NCBI GenBank assembly: GCA_940671915.1
Contig: CALNVZ010002974.1
Span: 44,857,694 to 44,921,693, forward strand
DNA from: Paracentrotus lividus
Taxonomy: Eukaryota > Echinodermata > Echinoidea > Camarodonta > Echinidae
Direction of reading: 5' to 3'
DNA: 64,000 nucleotides
Below, piece after piece: positions 11,115 through 26,100 of this stretch. Position numbers and translations under genes: made by a program. Under the pieces are notes generated by a model. It was given only the letters and a program-made list of their open reading frames with translations, was not told the DNA's origin and did no database searches. Positions within the stretch are counted from its first letter, which is position 1; every line of letters begins with the position of its first letter.

Positions 11115-14100
11115 GTAAGAACGACTTATTGTTTTTTTTTTGTTATTTCCAATTAGCCAAATGAAACGCTGTATATGTTTTGACTTTTTAATCATGTTAC
11201 CTTGTAAATAGATATTTTGTTCATTCCAAGGGCTGTAGATCTATAAAAAGTGAAATAAAGGCCAACTATTGAAATATTTCTTGATTTCATTTTGTACTAA
11301 ATATAACAATATAACCGACAGCATGCAAGGGTTATTTTGTAATCATTCCAACAATTATGAGTTTGTTTTGGGTTTTTTTTTTTCGTCATTCTCAAAATAA
11401 TATTCAAAATGCATAACGAATTAAAGCTATTACTTAAACCTTATTTTGTTTCAACCACAAAGTGAATAAAATAAAATATGGGAATGGTAAGCAGGTAAGA
11501 ACACATTATATATATAATCTGTTATGTCGTATTGTATAATGTAGAGGATTACGATGCATCTTTTAGATTGTTGTTGGCAGAGAGGTTACCTTTTTCTGAG
11601 AGTTACTGTTCCCAATTTGCGATAGAGTCGACTATGTGGTTGTGAAGAAAATGGTTTAAATCTAAAAGTCCTTGTTCATAATAACTATGATAGTTGAGAT
11701 CAAAACATATATGTACTATATGCAATAAAGTACATTAACTTGGTTCTTTCTTAGTACTAGTTTGCTTCCTCTGAAATTTATTTTTGAATTCCAAAGTTAT
11801 TTCAATCTTTGTCATTGGCGGTGCTTCGAAACGTTGCGCCAGTTATCTCTTATCTCTCAATCTTTTATCATCCATCCTTATTTTTAAATAGTGGGAAAGA
11901 AGCTTTGCTTGTAAATATATTCTAATCGTGAACTTTAATCGCTTAGTTTTTTTACACAATATCAGACATAAAGAACAGTTCTAACAGCAAATTATATTAC
12001 TTTATAGGCATAGGCCTACCTAATCTACAGATTTGATGGCACAACTTAGGTTTACGTCTGGGGTAGTTTAGTGTCCAGTGTAGTTTTTCTAAACCCGAGA
12101 ATAAGGTGTTTTTTTTTTATTTTCAACCAGCCAATTTTGAAAAAGAAAGGGGCGTACGTAGGACAAAAACAACAACAAAAAAAAACACTATCCGTTTCAT
12201 ATGTATTAAGCTAGCCTATATTTCAATATGACTGTACAAAATAACGTGCAACACAGCGGATTACCCAACACAGTACAGCATGTTAGTTTTTGTAGGATCA
12301 GGGACGGTAAGCACCCGTTATTCCGAAGGTTCGTAATTCCGAAGGTTCTTTATTCCGAAGTTTCGTTATTCCGAAGGTTCGTCATTCCGAAGGTTCGTAT
12401 CCGAAGGTTCTTTCATTAGTCTCTTATCAAGTGCATACGAAAAGGGTTCGTTATCCGAGGTTCTCATTCGCGAACGAAAAAGGAGTTCATATTCTCCGAG
12501 TGTATTCGAAACAGATATGGCTTTTGAACCCTCCGAAGTGTGTTGAATCGATAGTTCTTACTAAGTTGTCATTCCTAACGGGTGTTATTCGAAGGTTTGT
12601 CATCCGCAACGAAATAAACTTATTTAGTGTTGTAATAAAAAAATAATAGGGATATTATGCATAATACTGTAGTCTCAGCGGAAGATGATACACGGTATTT
12701 GTGTACTAATGTTTCATTAGTTGGAACAGCTATTTACCTGATTATCGCCTTGCGTGAACTCGTGAGTAGCGACGAATAAACTGATACAACGTCAATTTTT
12801 TTTTTTTATTTCTTGACTATTTCAGTTGATTTCAGTGCTATGCTAGGTGAGGACGGCGTTTGCCCCGCTCCCAGCCAAAGAGGAATCGCCCCCCTTTTTT
12901 AGGTGTTAATCCAGCTCATATTCTGGTCCAAACAAGCCCCCATCCCACCCCCCCCCCCGGCAGGCGACATTTATCAGAATGAGTCTTTTAGTAGAAATTT
13001 CGACTTTGTACAAAACAATTTCAAAATGCATCAATACTCCCCTAGCGAAATTTACACTTCGGGGACGATTCTTTGCATGACTAGTCCCATAAGCCTATGA
13101 TCCCCTTTAAAAGAATTCTTAAAACGCGGTAACGATAGATCAACCCTTTCCACCCTCATAACATTGAACGTAAAGGTGATATACCCTTCCTTCCCCACAC
13201 GCTGCCCTTCTATGCCGGATCACTTTTGGACTAATTACAAAACTTATTTATTTTCGGATTAACGAACCTTCGGAATGACGAGCCCTATTTGTTTTCGGAA
13301 TGACGACCCTTCGGAATGCGAACCTATTTCGTTTTCGGACATTACGAACCTTCGAATGACGAACCTGTTTTCGGTAAGGAACCTTCGGTAAGAACGAACC
13401 CTATTTCGTTTTATGACGAACCTTCGGAATAACAAGCTTCGAGATACCGCCACAAATGTTCGTGATTAACGCCCTTTTTATTTCGGACTAATACGAACAT
13501 CGAGGTATAGGCATTTTACGTGTTTCGGAATGACGAACCTTCGGAATAATGGACCTTCGGAATAACGAACCTTCGGAATTACGAAGTGTAACCATCAGGG
13601 ACAACTTCACCTGCCAGTGAGATAGCCTTTTTTTATTTCATATTGTCTTGGGGGAAATTGTCCATATAGTTTTTTCAGCTATGCAGCTATAGGCCTATGC
13701 CTGTATGCAGCTATGGTATAGGCCTATATTTTACTCGGGGCAAAGGCATCATGAAATCCGCTTCTTGGAGAGAAAAATCCAATAATGATGCAATACTAAT
13801 GGGTGTCATGGATTTTGGTGACCTAAACCACTTCACCATTCTTCACGTTTTTTGTTTTGTTTTGTTTTGTTTTTCCTTCTTCTTTTTAATCGAATATTCT
13901 ACCAATATCTGAAATCGCTCCATCCACTCCAAATAATGTATCATGGATCCGCGACTGGCCTCGAAAACGAAGTATCAAGAAGAGGGGGGGGGGGGCGGTG
14001 ACACCTCACATATACGGGGAATACCCTAATATGTTTAAAAGACTGATGCCATATCTTACCTGAGCGTACCGTACGCTCAGATCCGCCACACACATCTGCG

Positions 14101-17100
14101 CCAATGTAAAATATATTATTTGCTCGTAGCAATAATGTGAGAGCATTCTTATAATTTCGTCTGCTGCAAGATTGCAATTGTTGCATTTTGGGGTCACCTT
14201 GACTTGTACCTTGTAGTTCCATTCCCTGAAGTCCTCCGCCAGGAAGGGTAACTCAGGGCTGACGAGAGTGGGGGTATTATTGCTCTGTTTTGTTTTGCAT
14301 GTTTAGTTTTACTTTGAGTATGTCAGTGCTTCTGGAGGATACTGTATCGACTGTGAGACTATTCCAGTGGGAGCTAGATTGCGTCGGGGAAGAAGGAGTT
14401 AGCCAGCTGGGTGGTCGTGATGAACTTTGAAGTGACCTCATACAGTTCATCATGCCATGGGATCTTCTTAGTCTTGTTATTTTCTTTGCGGCATATTTAT
14501 TTAAGTCAAGTTGGGTTTCTCCATGGATGATCATATATAAGTTGATGATTCGATGATTTCACCTCCTTTCTTCGAGAGACATCCAGCCAAGTGTTGTCAT
14601 CATGTTTGTGACGCTGGAGTCCCGTGTGTAGTTCCCTGTGACGAACCGGGCGGCCCGTCTCTGTACCATTTCCAGTAATTTGGTGTTCTTGACTGTGCCA
14701 GGATGCCATGCTATTGAAGCATATTCAAGGTGGGGTTTGCCCAAGAAAATCCAATAGATCTACATCAAGGTAAAGTTTTTTTATGGGATGAAATAACAAA
14801 AGAATCTAAAATGACTTTCGAAATCAAAGTGCGTGCACGTACAAAATACACACACATATTAAATTTAGCGGTCTGGAGCTTGCGCTGCAGCCAAGGTAGA
14901 CCGAGGCTGCTGCTCTGTCCTCATCGATCGTAATCCCCTCTGCTGAGGACAGAGAGCTTCCATTGCACGTGCTATTCAAAATGCAGTGTACATAGCCAAA
15001 TGTGTTTTTCGGTGATCATATTATAGATCTATAAGGTTATGAAAGTTATTCCACTTACCGCATCAAATAGATTTTCTCTAGAAATTGTCCTTTTTGATGC
15101 CCAACTGTCTTGTTGAAGTTGGGTTTTGGGGGTTTCTGTAAGTTTTTTCCATGAAATTTGTGGAAATTTAACAGAAAATACAGCACTGCATTTTTAAAAA
15201 GTAAAGTATGAATTGATTTATCAAAATTTCTATCCTCTTAATTCAATGAACACACAGATACTACACCTCCAACTCTAACTTGCCCCAATACAACGGTCAT
15301 CCGCAATGGAGGAGTGGTCCGCTGGGAGGTTCCCATGGCAACGGATGATTCCGGAGAGGTCCAATTGTCTTCCACACATAGATTTGGAGAGTTCTTTCCT
15401 CTTGGAAACACAACAGTCACCTACACGGCTAAGGATAAATACGGGCTGGAGACAAGCTGCTCTTTCACAGTGACATTGATAGGTGAGTCTTATTAATGGA
15501 ATGATGAAATTATCTTTATTATCCCGTATTCACAAAGGTGTCCTAAGCTAAACCATTGCCTAATTATGTGGTTTAACTATATGGGTAACAAACTGTGACA
15601 CAATTAATCTGTCTCCGTTGTTTGGTTCCTATACAGTGTGTCCCAGAAAAAGTATACCCAACTTTGAGAGCCTCATATTAAAACATTATAGCTTGTGTGA
15701 CCTTGGAATATACATCCTGATAAAGAGCAACTCATATTCTTTTCAATGATACCAAACTTATACCTGTGTTGTGACGGATGACTAAGCAGTTGGGCTTTAA
15801 AATACAAGCGTAAAAGTGCCCTGTCCCAAGTTTAAGCAAAAGCAGCCCTTCCATTTCAATAAATCAAGTAATCCTTTGCGCCTAATGAATGGACTCAGGA
15901 AGGCTGACCCCAAACAAACAATGAATGATCAGAAAGCCAGGGCTGCTTTGAGACAACTTGGTACAGATCACTTTTGACCAAAGTTTTTAAACACTCGAGT
16001 GTTTAGTTATCCATTACGGTATCGGTATGATTCTGGTGTCATTAGATAGAATATGATTTACTCTTTGTCATGAAATTAAAATTAATTACACATAAGTTAT
16101 ACAGTTTTAATATGAGGCTCTCAAAGTTGGGTATACTTTTATCTGGGATGCACTGTATATGTTTACTGGATTCTGGGATCATGCTTTGATGGTTAGGAAT
16201 ACTTTTGTACTTAACATACCCAAGCAGTTGTCAATAGTTTCAGTACCAAACATTCTGATAAATAGAACATCTACTTTTTGAGATTGTGTCACATTTTGCT
16301 AGCCATAGTTAACCCACAGAATTAAGTTATGGCTTAACTTAGGATACCTTTGTGAATACAGGCCATTTTCTTTGTAATATGCCGTCAACAGATCCATAAA
16401 AAGGAATAACTGCAAAGAGATAGGGAAAGCAGGGGATATATCAATATGTGCATTAACTATTCATAGTATTTTTGAGATTAAGACATTTTTATTTCTCTCT
16501 ATTTGTGGAAGATTTGGACATTTGTCGATGTTTTTTTTTTGTTGAACAGTGGAAAATAGATGCTTATATTTTCAGCAACCTTGATCCTACATTAATTTGC
16601 AAAAATTTGATTAATCTATTATCTTTCTTAATATGTCACCACCAATTCTCAACTACCACAGCCGATGGGTCACCAGAAATCTCTAACTGTCCTGGAAATA
16701 CCATAGAAGTCACTGTTTCCAATGGAATGACCTCTACCAGCGTGACCTGGAGCCAACCAACGGCCTCTGACCCTGACGGTGGGATGGTCACTGCCTCATC
16801 AGACTATTCCTCGGGTGCGACCTTTCAACTTGGAACGACAAAGGTCACATACAAGTTTGTAGATGATGCAGGAGAGATGTCAAAATGTGTTTTCAAAGTC
16901 AAAGTCCTTGGTTAGTTTCTATGTGTAGATATTTTATGGTTCAAGTAATAATCAAATTTGAATTAAAAAAGATTCTAACATAAGTATTACAAATTAGTTT
17001 TATATAATTGTCCAGGGCCCTGTAAAATCATGATCCTGAGGATCCTTGTTGCTTGTACTTCTTAAATAAATTGTTATTTCAAATTAATCCTATAACAGGG

Positions 17101-20100
17101 CACAGTGTGATACTAATTTTGATCAAGCATTTTGGAGATCTTGGTGTTCAGATGATATTGGCAGGAAAAAAAATAGATAACATCAGTAGACAGAGTGAAA
17201 GTTTATCTTATACTGAAATAAACTTCAAACTCCTTGAGATGGAAAATAAGTTAGTTATACTTTTTTCATTCTAAATAGTTGAATGATTTTTGACCAAAGA
17301 GTCTTATGAAATTGTATGAATACTATAACCTGGGTGCTGTTGGATGTTATTATAGTAACTTTAGCATCAATGGTAGGCCTATTCCATCGTAATGGTAATG
17401 TTGCTCAACATCCCATATTTAATGAAAGTTACTTTATGCAATGGCGCCCAAGATAGACCAACTTTATAGATTCTAATTAATGGAACAATGAATTAACTAT
17501 AAAATAATAATAATAAAGATTATTTAACTTATTGGTGAACCTTGATCATAGCTCAGAAGGCATTCAAAACCTTCTCTTTGTCACACAAATTTTGAATCCC
17601 TATCTTCTGTTCCAGAATCCAGTGATGCTTTCCCACCAGTACTCACATCATCCTGCCCTAATGACATCATCAGAGATGTTCCTCCGGGAACAGACGAGGT
17701 CAGTGTGACATGGGCTGAACCGACATTTAATGACCTCGTTGATGGGAACGACCTGTACATCACACAGACAAAAGAATCTGGGTCGCTCTTTCCCGAGGGG
17801 TCAACAGAAGTCCTCTATGTTGTAATGGACCAAAATTTCAACTTGGCAGAATGCATGTTCACTGTGACGATCAATGGTAGGTTGCAATCACAAATCCTCT
17901 ATCTATTTCCTATTGGAAGGAGGGAACCGACAAATCTCTGTCAACGATTGCTCCAGGCTTTATTTTGTCTCATATGGAGGAAAGCTGTAGGATTTTCTTA
18001 GGTTCAGGATTAGGCTTATTGGCCCGAATTCACAAAGGTGGATTCTGCAAAATCCATGGTTTCAACCCTGGGTTTAACCTAAGGTTGGACCTAGGATTTT
18101 CAATATGGTATTCACAAAGGTGGACTTGACTGAATCCACAGATCCACAGCATCATAAAACGTCATAATTTGGGTCAACTGTTGGTGAATCATAAACTGGT
18201 GGATCCGTGAAGCCGTCAATTAAAAAACCCACGGATCCATGGATCCGTGGGTTTTGCAGAATCCTCCTTTGTGAATTCGGGCCATAGGGTTTGATATATT
18301 GTTAAGTCCACACTGAAGTTAGCCATTTCAATAGTGTTAGGGATTGACAGCAGAGCAATTGTTGCCAGAGCAAATGTCACAGTTCATGTTGGAAGTTCTC
18401 TTGTAAGTTAAAAGATTTAAATGTATAATGGCTGATGTGTATACATGTAAGTGTGTTTCAAATTATTATTTTATATAAAATTTTCATTTTCAGTTTGGAT
18501 TTTCATTCAGAGGCCTGGCATGCATGGTCTCTTTTGTGCAAATGTTTTCAGGGTAGTCCTTTGTTATTGCCAGAAATATTTTTTTCATTTACTTGGAGTT
18601 TTGCTTGCCTTAGAAATAGTCCAACTGTTATGAAATTCTGTGGCTCTTTTCTTGACCACTTTTGATTTCTAGTTACCAATGACGATATCCCACCCACCAT
18701 CTACAACTGTCCAAATGACACTTTCCTGTGGGTTGCCATGGGAATGACACAGGTCAACATCTCCTGGAGCCCGGTCACTGCCACAGACAATTACGGCACT
18801 CCGACCCTCGTCGCGACCTCTGACCCAGGGTCAACCTTTGGCATTGGGGTCACTGAAGTGAATTACACAGCCACCGATGGTGTCAACAATATGGCCTGTT
18901 GCTCATTTACAGTGACTATTTTGGGTGAGGTCTACTGAACTTATGATCTATCTTTCTGCTATAGACGAATTCGGTTTGAGTGATGTTTCGTCCTGTGGGG
19001 CGGCCATTGTTGGGGTATTACTCATGTACTACACATGCTCCGTGTGTGGGTATGTACACTGTATGCGTAACAAAAAAAAAAGGAAAATGTACATACGCGC
19101 AGACATACACGCACATGGCACATGCGTAGTACATGAGTAACCCCCCAGCAATGGCCGGCATAAAGTTACATTGCTCTGAAGTCAGATTGGTCTATAGTTA
19201 GCTTTTTAATGGAATGTTTTCACTGCTATCATACACTGTAGAATAACGATTGTCTTCTTCATTTGTGACAGCAGTGAAAAGCGCCGCCTAAAGCTTTCAT
19301 CTTGTTATCAAAATTTGTAAAAACTGAATTTTATACATATTACTGTCATTTTCAATTAACAAGAAAGGTATCATTGAAAAGGTGAGAAGTTCTTTTATAA
19401 TATTATACATGTAAACTGGAAAAATGAATTTATAAGCTTGGAATATGATTCCTTCATGTTTGGATTAACATTTTATTGACACACTCTATATCTAGCCTTT
19501 TTTGCACAAAACTTGATGATTTGTACATGACTCCCATATTTTACAGAAGTTTATAATGTATTTTTTATGCAGTTGATGACGAGGAACCTGTCATTACTGG
19601 TTGCCCTGGTAACATAGTAGAATATGTCCAGCCAGGTGTTACGTCTCTGATGGTGACATGGTCCATGCCTAGCGTTACTGATAATTCAGGAGGGTTTAAT
19701 TATTCTACCAACCTGGAGTCCGGGACCGTATTTCAAGCGAGCGTTGCGGGAGAGAACGATGTAGTCACAATGATGTTTGTGGATAGGTTCGGGAATACAG
19801 CTGTTTGCATGTTTACAGTGAATGTTCTAGGTAAGCCTTTTTCAGTTATTTAATTCACTTATTCAAAATTCCCAGAACATAGTTTATGACAATAACATTC
19901 ATTTAAAATGTATTGTGAATCGCAAGATACATGTAAGCCACTTGTACAGGGGGAATGTGTTTCTCTCCTTATCACTTGTATTGAAATATCCTTTACACAT
20001 ATTTGTTTGGAAAATAATTTGAATAGCAAATACTCGTTCATTGCTTTCTTTTCATACTCTACTTATTCTTTATAAGCTACTTTCTCAACTTCTTTTCTTT

Positions 20101-23100
20101 CTCATTTTTCTTCTTCTTATTCACTTTCTTCCTCCTGTTTGTCATCATTCGACTTAAAATCTCTTTCATTTTATCTCCTTATTCTTCCACCCTGTCTTTA
20201 TTTTTTTTATTTATATATTATTATTTATTTGGCTCTTCGAAACATATAAGTATATTCATTTCAAAACAATTGACATTGATAATAGTCCAAAATCTATGCA
20301 AATTGTTGTAGCAGTCAATCTAGTGGTGGCCAGGGAAGAAGAATTTAATGCAAACTTAATCTCTCTGTTGTTGGCTGTTGTTATTTTCCTACGATAATAT
20401 TTTATCTTTTATTTTTAGAGCATTATTTCAATCTCTTTTGTTCATAATTCTCTTGTGCAGTTGATATGCCTCCAGTATTTGATTGTCCTGATCCCATGAC
20501 CTTTGACACTGAGATGGGCGTGGCATATGCTGATGTGTCCTGGTCTCAGCCCATCGTCATGGATGACTATACTTCTCCAGCTTCTCTTGTGGTATGTATA
20601 TTTATCTGTCCTTGGGGCTAGTGCTTTGGTTTAGTACACATAAATAGTTATCATCACATTCTTATAACTCACCAAACCTGATTGTGTCTGTCCTATTTTT
20701 TATGATTTAGAGTTTGTGTTCATGTAAAAGTTTTACAGATTATTTTAAAATTTCTGGGTGTTCAAGAAGACCTTCAAAGCCTCAGTGTCCCTATATAGAA
20801 AAGACCGATATTCTATTTTTATGTTAGAATGAAAATTAAAAATATACATATATGCCAGTCAAACCTCTCACAATTGTGCAAGGAATGTCAATTCTGATTC
20901 CATGACATTTGCTCCAGCGACAATTACTCTGCTCCAAATTCCATGCTGTAATCAAAAGACCAATTTCACCTCGCAATTAACACTATTCCCTGCCCAAAAC
21001 CTGACATAAAACCCTATTTAAAACCCTAACCATAACCCGACACTGTACATCTTTAATGAAATAATGCCTGGAATAATTGTCGAAAGGAGCAAATGTCATG
21101 TAACCTTCAAATATGACAGAAATGTTGTGACACAAATGCCTGTTATCCTTATATTATTCTCATTTCTTCATCAGATTACCATGACTCATTCTTCACCATT
21201 GAGAGTGTTCTATGATGACCCAGTCACTGTTACATACTCAGCAACAGATGAGAGAGGCAACGTAGATACCTGTATGGTCTTCCTAATTGTCATTGGTAAG
21301 TAAACATTCATTCTTGCAGAACAAAAAAATTGGTCTCCACATAGAAATTAGAGTTGTGGTCTTTAATTAAATTAAACTTGTGGACTGCAATTTTGTGCAA
21401 CCTTTGTTTTTATTTCACTTGTTAATCTACTGCAAGAATAACATTTCAGGATCGAGTTTTGATGTTTCTATTTTTGTAAAAGCACATTGATTTCTAAGAA
21501 TTGTAGGACATACGCTATTTGTGATGATTGTTCCGACGTTGAATATTCCAACGATATTGCACAAGTGCTATTGAAATGTTAACTCCTTTTGAACCGATCT
21601 ATTAATAAGTTTTTCCGTAACGATAACTCTGAAAACATTTGCTCCGACATCATTTTCTTTTCATTTCAAACATTGCTCCAATGACAAATACATGTATGAT
21701 GGAACGTACTCCTCAAAGTGGGTTCTTGTCCTTTACATAACTACAGCAACGACAGAAGCATTAATTATGTAATGTATCATATTACTAATGTACACGTAAG
21801 ATCACAATTTCTCCTTTGCCTGCTATCCTTAATGTTGTATATAAATACATACTATTATTATTATCATTCTAAAGATTCTGAAGCCCCAGTCTGGCAGACA
21901 TGCCCATCAAACATCACCCAGCCTCTTGACCCTGGAACCAATTCAGCCATTATCACCTGGACTGACCCAACGGTAACGGACAACTCTGGGGTTGACCCCA
22001 CAGTGACCTCTTCAGTGTCCAACCCTGAGCTTTTCTTCGCTGGCTCTTACATCGTGCAGTATGTCGCCAGGGATGAAACATTAAATGAGGCTACGTGTGA
22101 ATTCTCTGTTGTAGTAGAAAGTGAGAAATTATACTGGTTTGTTCTTTAAATGCCATTACAGTGTAGATTTCCTTTTACTCTGTATTGAAATTATGATTAT
22201 CTTTAAACATATAAGTAAAAGTCTTATTTTTGAATAAGAAAATTAATTCTTGTACTTAAAACTTCAGATTTGAAATTTTTTGGGAAAAAACAACAACTTT
22301 GCTTTATCATCTGACAAACTGATTTAACTGTTCAATAAACTAAGTACATATTTGCTTCACCACAAGTTCTTTATTTGAACCACTTTTGAATGAAATCTCT
22401 TCATTTTTTGGGGGCACATCTTATAATTACCATTAATAATATCATATATGATTGTAACTGCAATAAGAAATTTATGCCATCATAAGGCTTTAATAATGAA
22501 TTGCATTTTGTCTCATGATTTTCTTAACAGCTGATGGCAATGTTCCTGTATTCACCAACTGTCCCGTGGGTACCCTCAACTTCGAGGCTGACCCGGGAAC
22601 ATCCACAACCATTGTAACATGGCCAACAATCACTGCAACTGATGACGTAGACACCAGCGTGACAGTGACATCAAACTATAATCCTGGGCAAGAGTTCAGC
22701 TTGGGGACGTATAGTGTGGAATACCAGGCTCAAGATGGTTCCGGGAATATCGGTTATTGTGGCTTCACAGTGGTGGTTGCAGGTATGTTCAGGGATTTTG
22801 TTGCAAGCATTTTAAAACCTTTACTTCATTTTCCTAGTTAGAGGAATCTGCTGTAGTGAGAAAGATGAAGAAAAAAAAATAATTGTGAGCTTTCCATTTT
22901 GTTAATGCTATTTAGGGAGAATATCATACTAAAAAGGTCATGGAGTGTCCTTCCATTGCCCTCATAGTCTTAAAATCACATAAAACAGTAGAAATGTTGG
23001 GGGCCACACATTTTGTGTATTCCTATCCAAGCATTTCTGTGTGCAGACATATGACTATTTGGAGGCTTGAGTTAATTTCTTATCATTTTGTTGATTCAAA

Positions 23101-26100
23101 AACCTTACAGGAAACAGACATATGTTGGTGATTGTAATCAATGGCCAGTATTCTCGAAGGGTGACTAAAGTTAGTAGGTCTACTAAATACGTATTTAATC
23201 ACCCTTGCTACTGTCTCGAACAAAAGCAAGGCCTACTAAATACGTATTTAGTAGGCCTACTAACATTAGTTACCCTTCGAGAATACCGGCTAAAATTTCC
23301 AAAATAGAGACAGTTTCTTCCACGATTTAATCTAACAACCACAAAAAGTAAATTCCTTTTAACTTGAGATTGAAAGCACAATAGTGTGAGAGATAGGAAT
23401 GCAAGTTTTGATCAGAGAATTTGCAATCAATTTTAGCTTGATCTTCATAGTTGTAGCATACAATCAAAACAGGGCATAAATAAAGGTGCGATTCATTGAC
23501 CACCTGTTTATTATGTTTTTTTCCAAAATATTAAAATGATCACTCATTATATTCATTATTTTTATGTCTCTTGCCAAATATTGATTACTCACAAAGGAAT
23601 TCTATATTTTATTTTCCAGATCTTCAAATACCAGAGATATCCTCCTGTCCTTCTGAACAGTCTTTCTTCGTCCTGAACTCTGTCAGTGATGTAGGAGTCT
23701 CCTGGGCCGAACCTCAAGCCACAGATAACTCAGGTAGCGTCACCCTTCAGCAAATCTCTGGACAGAATTCAGGTTCTCGGTTCCCGGCAGGCACCAACGT
23801 GGTTGTTTATCGGGCAGAAGATCCAACAGGAAACTTTGCAGAGTGTTCCTTTGCTATCTATGTGACTGTGAAATTGGGTAGGTGTTATTTTACTATCAAT
23901 GTCTTCATAGAATTCTTTTGCTTGTTTAATTGTTCGAAGTCCAAGAGACTTTTAATGCCGTGATATTTGAATATTATCCTAGAAAACCAGGACAAGTCTA
24001 AAATAATAAACAGTGATCTACCTCTTTTGTTTATTACTCACCTTTTATATACCTTCTATCAAAGCCGTTTGGCAGTTATTGTTTACTTTTTAATGGAAGT
24101 TTGATTTTGTAGTTATCATTTTTTTTTCACCATTATCTAAAATCAAAATTATCTTAATTTATTATAAATCCATATTATTTTTGTTTGTTTCCTCAAAGAC
24201 ACTATAAACCTTGAGGGCAGCCTCATACTTGATATTGTTCTTGGACTTGATGGAGTCTTTGGAGGTTCAGCACGCCAGGACAATCTAAGAGATGATGTAA
24301 GTATGAAGTACTCACTGCACTCTTCTTGCTCGTGTACATGTAGTAGTAGAAGTACATGTAGTAATATTATTAGAAGTAGTAGTATAGATATATTGACTGC
24401 TTTGAGGGGCATGGCCGTTTCTAGACTGCTCAAGGGAAATTCCGCATCTGCTATAACCCAAGACCACAGGTCACGGGTTATGGCAGATGTAGAGGTTCCC
24501 GAGAGCACTCTAGAAACGACCGTGTCCTGAAAATAAAAGCAGTCAATATATCGTTTATATGCCGAAAAACAAGGGGATCTAAAAATAAGATACATGGTCT
24601 AATTTTGACCTAACTTACTAAATTATCAACCAAATCGCGCTCCAAATTATGGTATCTGAATTCATCGCATCGCACAAAGCAGCCTTAAGCGTGTAAACAA
24701 ATGGGATCGCGTTACTATGCGCGTTGCTAAGGAGGCATCCAGGGGGGCAACGGGCACAAATCCAAGTACTATTGACTGATGCTTTGTTTTGGGGGCATGG
24801 TTGAAGACATGACCAAGCTTCTGACCAATCAGAGGACAGGATTATTCAACATTCTTAAAGTGAGGTATATAATAGCAACTATTTAATGGGTAGAGTTTGA
24901 TTTAGATTTTAATTCCTCTAAGAAACGTTAACATAAACAGATAAAATGATCAATCAAACAAAAACGAGAGAAAGGACTCGAGAAGAAGAAGAAGTAGTAG
25001 TAGCAGTATTAAAGATGCACGTTCCTCATAGTGTAGAGGGAGTTCAAATACGTACGCGGTAACGAACATTGCAAGCTGCCCATTCATACCAATGATGAGC
25101 GACTCTTACGCAGTGGTCCAAAAACCGAAAGCTAGAACGCCCGAACGATTGCCGAAGTCATGGGCCAATTTGTTATCGGCATTGATTCGACTGCTCGCAT
25201 GCTCGGATGCATGAGAGAGTTGTGCAAGCGAGAAGGTAGCGATGCATATACATCTCAAGATCCGAACATTGATACAGTGCTCTATACACACACACACACA
25301 CACGCTTGTACGATGATCGGACTCACATGCAGAGCGATCGCGATTGGCTGGCTTGTGTTTGCATAAAACCGTATGCAAATTAAGCCGTGCTCTTCGCGAA
25401 TATTCGTGGAACAATGGCGGCTTGCACACAAATCGCATCTTCAGTCCTCGTTTTAGCTTAGCGATGCTCGTGCAGGACCGCCTTTAATAATGGTGGTGGT
25501 GGTACTAGTAGTAGTGCCCTTTATTTGATAATTTGTTTAGTACAGGGCTTTAATCTGTCAACAAAAAAAATCTGAATTAAAAGAAGTTTTGGCAATAATA
25601 AATTATATCTGACAAATGGTACTTCTTGAAAAATATGAATTTGATTAATCATTTACTTCACCTGACTGAAAGGAAAACTTCAAACCCTTGTACGTAAGCA
25701 ACCAGGGGTACCTACTTCCTTTAGTCATATCCAAGGGACATGGTTTAAAAAAGGCAAGTGTCTTATATGTATTTAATAATTAACTAATATCTCCAATTTT
25801 GATTGTTCAGTAATCACTTTTGTTTACTTTCTTTTATTACGTGACTTAAATCTCATATTTTACAGCTTGATGATCTGTTCAGAGGAACCTCACTTGGAAA
25901 TGACTTTGTGGGACTGCAGATTTCCAGCAGCCGATTTGACGCCAATAGCAACTACGTGATAAGCTACACGATCTACCTGTGTGCTACCTCCCATTATAAC
26001 GAGGAAGGCATCAAGGATGTCTTCAATAGCGCCCTCACAGGGGAGAACAGGGACATGTTTGCGACCTCCAATGTTATTGTGACTGATTCATTTGACTTTA

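Noticed and set aside
12306..13593. CRISPR-like regular repeats
   Set aside because: The organism is eukaryotic and the units are directly adjacent with no unique spacers; the arrays are transposon termini with a target duplication.
24149..24595. 148-codon minus-strand frame
   Set aside because: It runs across a palindromic MITE and the opposite strand of the SEA exon at 24,199; no domain is visible.
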